A stretch of 6,769 nucleotides of DNA. Source: an uncultured Clostridia bacterium (GTDB lineage Bacteria > Bacillota > Clostridia > Oscillospirales > Acutalibacteraceae). Numbering within the stretch: position 1 is the first letter of the stretch; each line of letters starts with the position of its first letter. Shown piece after piece: positions 5,379 through 6,769 of the stretch. Below the pieces are notes generated by a model. That model saw only the letters and a program-made list of their open reading frames with translations, did not search any database and was not told where the DNA came from. The DNA lies in assembly GCA_946405565.1 (NCBI GenBank), contig CAMJHU010000109.1, positions 1-6,769 on the forward strand, given 5' to 3'. The translations under genes and the position numbers were made by a program.

Positions 5379-6469
5379 TTGCCCGTCGGCTGTTTACGGA
5401 ATATTACCGCAACCTCGCCGCCGATACGGTGGAACTGTGCGACGGCGTGAATGTGATCTGCGGGGAAAACGGGCAGGGCAAGACCAATCTGCTGGAGGCG
5501 CTCTGCCTGTTTACGGGCGTGCGCTCCTTCCGCGGCGCGAAAAATCCCGAACTGATACAGAAAGGTCAGTCTTTTGCCCGTCTGAAGCTGGACTTTTTTG
5601 CCGGACAGCGCGATCAGTCCGCCGAGCTGGTCATCACCGACAAGAAGCAGGCGACGCTCAACGGCGTGAAATTAACCGCCGCGACGGGCTTCATCGGAAC
5701 CTTCTGCGCAGTGGTCTTTTCGCCGGACAATATGGGCATGATCAAGGGCGGTTCGGGCGAACGTCGGAAATTTCTCGACGCGGCGATCTCCCAGCATTAT
5801 CCCGCCTATCCGCGCCTGCTGGTGGAATACAACCGCATTCTCGCCCAGCGCAACGCCTTTCTCAAAAAATCCGCCAGTACCCGCGGCTTTGAGGATATGC
5901 TGGATATCTGGGACGAAAATTTATCAAAAACCGGTGCAAAAATTTCCTGCAAACGCGCACAGTATGTCTCACAACTGTGTGGAAAGACGGAGGAAATCTT
6001 CGACGGCATTTCGTCGGGACGGGAGCGCATTTCAATCCGCTATACCTGCGGCTATCTGACGCCGGATTCCCTGACCGAAACCGCCGCCGCGCTGAAATCC
6101 CAGCTCGAAGCCCACCGCGCGTCCGATCTGGCGCAGGGGTGTACCAATTACGGCGCGCACCGCGACGATTTAGCCATTGCGGTCAACGGGCTGTCGGCGA
6201 AGCAGTACGCGTCGCAGGGGCAGAAGCGGTCGTGCGTGCTGGCGCTGAAACTCGCGGAGGCGTCGGTGCTGGAACAAGCCATCGGGGAGCGTCCGGTTGC
6301 CGTGCTGGACGACGTCATGAGCGAGCTGGACGGTCTGCGGCAGGATTATCTCATGAACCGCATGGAGGGCTGGCAGGTGCTGATCTCCTGCTGTGACCCC
6401 CACACCGTCAAGGGGCTTGACCAAGGGCGCGTCATTGCGGTCGAAAACGGTCGTTTTTTCACGCGATGA
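5375..6469 (+). CDS. recF: DNA replication and repair protein RecF
   Basis: This SMC-like ABC ATPase binds gapped DNA and, with RecO and RecR, helps load RecA for gap repair and restart of stalled forks. The 364 residues carry Walker A GENGQGKT (30-37), the RecF motif GGSGERRKFLD (125-135), the segment TNYGAHRDDL (257-266), the ABC signature ASQGQKRSCVLALKLAE (279-295) and Walker B with D-loop VAVLDDVMSELD (308-319). In TNYGAHRDDL an Ala replaces the usual Pro of GPHRDD. The ATG overlaps the yaaA stop by 4 nt, which fixes the start. It is the last gene of the dnaN operon and is followed by a terminator, not by gyrB within the visible sequence. Confidence 0.97.
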   Translation: MIARRLFTEYYRNLAADTVELCDGVNVICGENGQGKTNLLEALCLFTGVRSFRGAKNPELIQKGQSFARLKLDFFAGQRDQSAELVITDKKQATLNGVKLTAATGFIGTFCAVVFSPDNMGMIKGGSGERRKFLDAAISQHYPAYPRLLVEYNRILAQRNAFLKKSASTRGFEDMLDIWDENLSKTGAKISCKRAQYVSQLCGKTEEIFDGISSGRERISIRYTCGYLTPDSLTETAAALKSQLEAHRASDLAQGCTNYGAHRDDLAIAVNGLSAKQYASQGQKRSCVLALKLAEASVLEQAIGERPVAVLDDVMSELDGLRQDYLMNRMEGWQVLISCCDPHTVKGLDQGRVIAVENGRFFTR

Positions 6470-6525
6470 AGGCGTGAAACGTGCGTTTGTTAATAATTTT
6501 TTCATAAATAAAGCGTTTTTTCATC

Positions 6526-6614
6526 ATTTTATTAGTCAACCTAAGATTTTTCACAAAAAACAGCCGTAAAAATACGGCTGTTTTTTGATATCACGACAGG
6601 TTGACTAATAAAAT
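6526..6614. repeat. 17-bp perfect inverted repeat enclosing a terminator
   Basis: ATTTTATTAGTCAACCT (6526-6542) is exactly complementary to 6598-6614. The arms flank the 14-bp terminator stem with asymmetric inner gaps of 12 and 11 nt, so the whole 89 bp can fold as one nested cruciform. The size and terminal repeats resemble a tiny non-autonomous element, but no target-site duplication is visible (flanks TCATC and TGACG). Confidence 0.8.
6555..6586 (+). terminator. Intrinsic terminator of the dnaN-yaaA-recF operon
   Basis: A perfect 14-bp stem (AAAAAACAGCCGTA, loop AAAA, TACGGCTGTTTTTT) has U-tracts on both strands, so it can stop transcription from either side. It is 85 nt after the recF stop and separates the oriC operon from the CRISPR leader. 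Confidence 0.9.
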
Positions 6615-6691
6615 TGACGGTTGTTCATGGTTTGTTCACTTGACATTCCTACCGGTTGGGGGTATAATTCAAATGAACACAATCTGTTGTT
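6615..6691 (+). promoter_or_regulatory. CRISPR leader with perfect-consensus promoter
   Basis: TTGACA (6640-6645) and TATAAT (6663-6668) are separated by exactly 17 bp, the ideal housekeeping promoter, reading into the repeat at 6692. The predicted start is near 6675, about 17 nt before the first repeat. The heptamers TGTTCAT (6623) and TGTTCAC (6633), with an inverted ATGAACA around 6673, bracket the promoter and could be protein-binding sites. The leader role is inferred from position. Confidence 0.75.
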
Positions 6692-6769
6692 CTTGCATTA
6701 TCCTCTATGAGGGATTGAAACGAAATTTTTGGAATTCCGCAGAGCGGAAATACGCGTATCTACTTGCAT
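6692..6769 (+). CRISPR. Leader-proximal start of a CRISPR array (cut by window end)
   Basis: The putative 30-nt repeat (6692-6721) begins CTTGCATTAT, contains the small palindrome CCTC-TAT-GAGG and ends GGGATTGAAAC, the ATTGAAAC terminus common in type I-B and type III repeats. A 41-nt spacer (6722-6762) follows, and the last seven bases CTTGCAT (6763-6769) equal the first seven of the repeat, giving a 71-nt period. Only one complete repeat is visible, so the call rests on repeat character, this partial second copy and the leader promoter. The spacer contains a TTCCGC-AGA-GCGGAA stem. No cas gene is in the window. Confidence 0.8.

Noticed and set aside
6470..6525. Remnant of gyrB after recF
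   Set aside because: The stretch is A+T-rich with no GyrB-like reading frame in any direction; it appears to be a plain intergenic spacer.
6526..6614. Calling the 17-bp inverted repeat a confirmed MITE
   Set aside because: No target-site duplication is visible and no second copy exists in the window, so it is reported only as an inverted repeat.

Overview
This window is a chromosomal replication-origin region from a bacterium of the phylum Bacillota (Firmicutes). The gene order is diagnostic: yidD, rnpA and rpmH on the minus strand, divergent from dnaA, dnaN, an S4-domain gene (yaaA/rlbA) and recF on the plus strand. Several signs suggest a gut-type Clostridia lineage, possibly Oscillospirales: protein sequence character, moderate GC content, an Ala/Pro-rich DnaA linker, and intergenic repeats made of small hairpins. 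That placement is an inference and no database was searched.

Left arm (1-1126, minus strand): ribosomal protein L34 (rpmH), the RNase P protein (rnpA) and the membrane-insertion factor YidD form one transcription unit behind a good sigma-A promoter (1097-1126). An intrinsic terminator or attenuator lies between rpmH and rnpA, and rnpA and yidD overlap by an ATGA. The window begins inside a dispersed hairpin repeat (copy A) that supplies the last codons of yidD.

Centre (1127-4013): the initiator gene dnaA is flanked by two non-coding blocks. The upstream block has two consensus DnaA boxes and an extended -10 promoter. The downstream block, about 1 kb, looks like the working origin. It holds four DnaA-box-like 9-mers at exact 11-bp spacing, more degenerate boxes, a C-run, a DnaA-trio-like series (CTA/CTG repeats) and a 34-bp A+T tract containing a single G. 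This order matches the basal unwinding system described for Bacillus subtilis oriC. The origin core is bracketed by two inverted copies (B and C) of a modular hairpin-array repeat, and a strong dnaN promoter starts at the edge of copy C.

Right arm (4014-6769): dnaN, yaaA and recF form a compact operon that ends at a strong hairpin terminator nested in a 17-bp perfect inverted repeat. Instead of gyrB, which commonly follows recF, there is an A+T-rich leader with a perfect-consensus promoter (TTGACA-17-TATAAT). It drives what appears to be the first repeat, first spacer and start of the second repeat of a CRISPR array running out of the window.

The most unusual points are the hairpin-array elements flanking the unwinding region, whose stem sequences differ while the pairing and order are kept, and the CRISPR array placed directly behind the oriC gene cluster.
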